A DNA stretch of 64,000 nucleotides from Streptacidiphilus sp. 4-A2. GTDB lineage: Bacteria > Actinomycetota > Actinomycetes > Streptomycetales > Streptomycetaceae. Below the pieces are notes generated by a model. That model had not been told where the DNA came from and ran no database searches. It saw nothing but the letters and a program-made list of their open reading frames with translations. A program made the position numbers and the translations under genes. This document shows, in pieces, positions 62,562 to 64,000 of the stretch (positions within the stretch are counted from its first letter, which is position 1; each line of letters begins with the position of its first letter). The DNA is taken from positions 2,170,001-2,234,000 of the forward strand of contig JAAFYY010000001.1 of the NCBI GenBank assembly GCA_014284505.1. The letters run 5' to 3'.

Positions 62562-63298
62562 GTTCGGCCTCCTTCGTGCGCGAGATGGCCCGGTGGGCCC
62601 GAAGCCCGGCGACGGGTGGCCCCGACTGCTTCCATCGGTCCTGTAGGTATCCAGTACGGCCTCACGTCGATCATCGTTGCAGGCCGCCTTCAGGTCGTGA
62701 TGATCCGCCACGTCTCGCGAATGCGAGTCGATGGCGTCCGGCCCCAGAATCCAGACTGACGTACCGTCATCCCCGCGCTGCCGGAACGCACAGAATGGCC
62801 GATTTCTGCGATCCAGCCATTTCGCTTCCGACTCGAACATTCAATCGATGTGGCTGATATTGATCCCGCCACCAGGTCGGTGTGGTGGGGTAGCTGGGTC
62901 AAAGTTGCCCTGACCCAGCCCCCGAGCCTCGTTGCTCGATGTGGTGAAGGGTTCATCCGCCCGGACGACGGGCGGTCAGCGGGACGTGAAGCGGGCCGAC
63001 TTGGCGATCAGGGTCACTTCTCAGCGGAACGCGTCAACGATTTCCAGTGGAACAGCTTCCGAGCCGGACTCGTCAGTCAGGGTGACCGGCAGCCCTCAAA
63101 TCGACTGCGTTGTCGCTGACCGGACGAGCCACGCGAACAGCGGCTGCCTTTCGGGACGAGGCCCTTGGCGCGAGGTGATCAGGGGGGCGTCGACTTGCCG
63201 GCTACGGATCGGTGACTTCAACCGGTTACCGTCGGTAGGGCGGGGCACCAGCCGAGGCCCTGGTGTGCGGTGGTGGTCAGGCAGGATAGTTTGTCCGG
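62562..63298. other. no supportable gene
   Basis: Short frames occur on both strands, but none has consistent codon use or a familiar motif. The region probably holds the promoter of the minus-strand gene at 62561 and decayed DNA upstream of the HNH-like fragment. Confidence 0.4.
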
Positions 63299-63720
63299 GT
63301 GAGTCTCCTTGATGATGTGGCCGAGCGCGATGGCTGGCGGTGCTGGGTGTGCGACGAGGCGGTCGACCCCGGTATGTCGGTGAACGACCCGCGGGCCCAG
63401 TGTCGACAGCCGGACCGCCGACCGCAAGGCCAAGGTCGCCGAGGGCTCGCACACCGCGGGTGCAACACCCGCAAGGCGCGGTCAAGGTCGTCATCGCCTG
63501 GCCGGACCGCCTGTACGTGGTCGAACCCGCGCCGCTGATCACTGTTGCGGAGGCTGGAGCGCAAGGGCGGCCGCGAGATGGGGGCCGCTGTCCGACAGGA
63601 AGGACGCCAGGAGGCGGCGACTGGCTCGTGGACCGGTTCTCCGACTGGTACCGGGACTGCCGTGACCGGATATCGAGGCCGGCGGCGCCAGTTCCTGGTA
63701 TCCTCGCCACGGCCGCCGCT
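63299..63720 (+). pseudogene. HNH-nuclease-like fragment
   Basis: The start, MSLLDDVAERDGWRCWVCDE, carries the first CxxC of an HNH-type zinc site. After frame changes near 63395 and 63470 follow HRGCNTRKG, VVIAWPDRLYVVEPAPLITV and ERLERKGGREM. These pieces are familiar together from a streptomycete HNH-like protein of about 140 residues. At least three frame changes occur, and the C-terminal end is uncertain. It could be one intact gene with sequence errors. Confidence 0.45.
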
Positions 63721-63815
63721 GACGGGCGTCCCTCCTTGCCTGCCCGCTCCCGTTGGCGCTGCCCACCCTGTGCCATGCGGGCGCTGAGGCCGGTGGTACT
63801 GACCCAGCGACCACC

Positions 63816-64000
63816 GTGCGGCACGTCACCTTGAACGACGGCGTTCACATGCCGATCCTCGGCTTCGGCGTCTACCAGATCCGGCGGACAAGACCGAGCA
63901 GCAGTCTCGGAGCCCTGGCCGCCGGCTACCGGCTGCTGGACACCGCCGCCGCCTACGGCAACGAGGATGCCGTAGGCCATGCCATCAAGAACAGCGGAGT
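63816..64000 (+). CDS. aldo/keto reductase, 5' part, cut by the window edge
   Basis: The GTG at 63816 opens [20 protein letters not shown], the typical first strand of AKR3/AKR5-type reductases. After two indels near 63880-63900 follow [20 protein letters not shown] and GHAIKNSG, which contain the catalytic Asp and Tyr (DTAAAYGNE). The rest lies beyond the window. It is a different subfamily from the reductase at 1396. Confidence 0.65.
   Translation, partial: MRHVTLNDGVHMPILGFGVYQIRRTRPSSSLGALAAGYRLLDTAAAYGNEDAVGHAIKNSG

Overview
The window looks like accessory chromosome of a high-GC actinomycete, most likely a streptomycete (Streptomyces, Kitasatospora or a close relative). The reasons are the very high GC, GTG/TTG starts, AGGAGG-type ribosome sites, and families typical of that group: SARP, TetR and LuxR regulators, DUF1707, a LysM/L,D-transpeptidase, RHS toxins, a YcaO RiPP cluster and a replication-relaxation protein. 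Almost every long gene is broken by apparent one-base indels, mostly in G/C runs, while its protein similarity carries on in the next frame. I read most of these as consensus errors of a long-read assembly and annotate each such gene as one span. Genes that are truncated or interrupted by insertion sequences are called pseudogenes.

Layout. (1) 0.5-9.3 kb: a TPR-protein remnant, an aldo/keto reductase, a two-gene minus-strand operon of large unrecognised proteins, and a LysM L,D-transpeptidase. (2) 9.3-30 kb: a polymorphic-toxin locus. It holds a 5-kb secreted DNRLRE/SGNH-like/LamG protein, a complete plus-strand RHS toxin with a self-cleaving HINT domain and overlapping immunity gene, and, facing it tail to tail, a second RHS gene on the minus strand with a different toxin tip and its own candidate immunity gene. 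The second copy lacks its 5' end and lies beside an IS5-type element. (3) 31.5-38.7 kb: an azole-type RiPP cluster on one strand. It comprises an ABC exporter, a leader-binding/YcaO cyclodehydratase fusion, an M20 amidohydrolase, three precursor peptides whose cores are almost entirely Ser/Thr/Cys, a strong hairpin, and a luciferase-like flavin oxidoreductase.

(4) 38.7-54.5 kb: a mosaic of mobile-element debris. It includes several IS5-like elements with recognisable inverted repeats, IS110 and Tn3 fragments, a resolvase split by an IS, a replication-relaxation protein, plasmid-type genes, a LysM-free secreted protein next to a 125-bp direct repeat, a small degenerate CRISPR-like array without cas genes, and broken regulators. 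(5) 54.5-64 kb: a DUF3048 lipoprotein-like gene, a divergent FAD-monooxygenase/TetR pair with two palindromic operators, an internally deleted IS copy, a secreted beta-propeller protein, IS4 and IS3 remnants, an unrecognised protein, an HNH-like fragment, and the start of an aldo/keto reductase cut by the window edge.

How the genes work together: the exporter, YcaO fusion, peptidase, precursors and oxidoreductase form one probable transcription unit for making and exporting heavily heterocyclised peptides. The two RHS genes with their immunity genes form a contact-type competition locus whose inverted arrangement could allow tip exchange. The TetR protein probably represses both itself and the monooxygenase. 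The rest is largely independent cargo.
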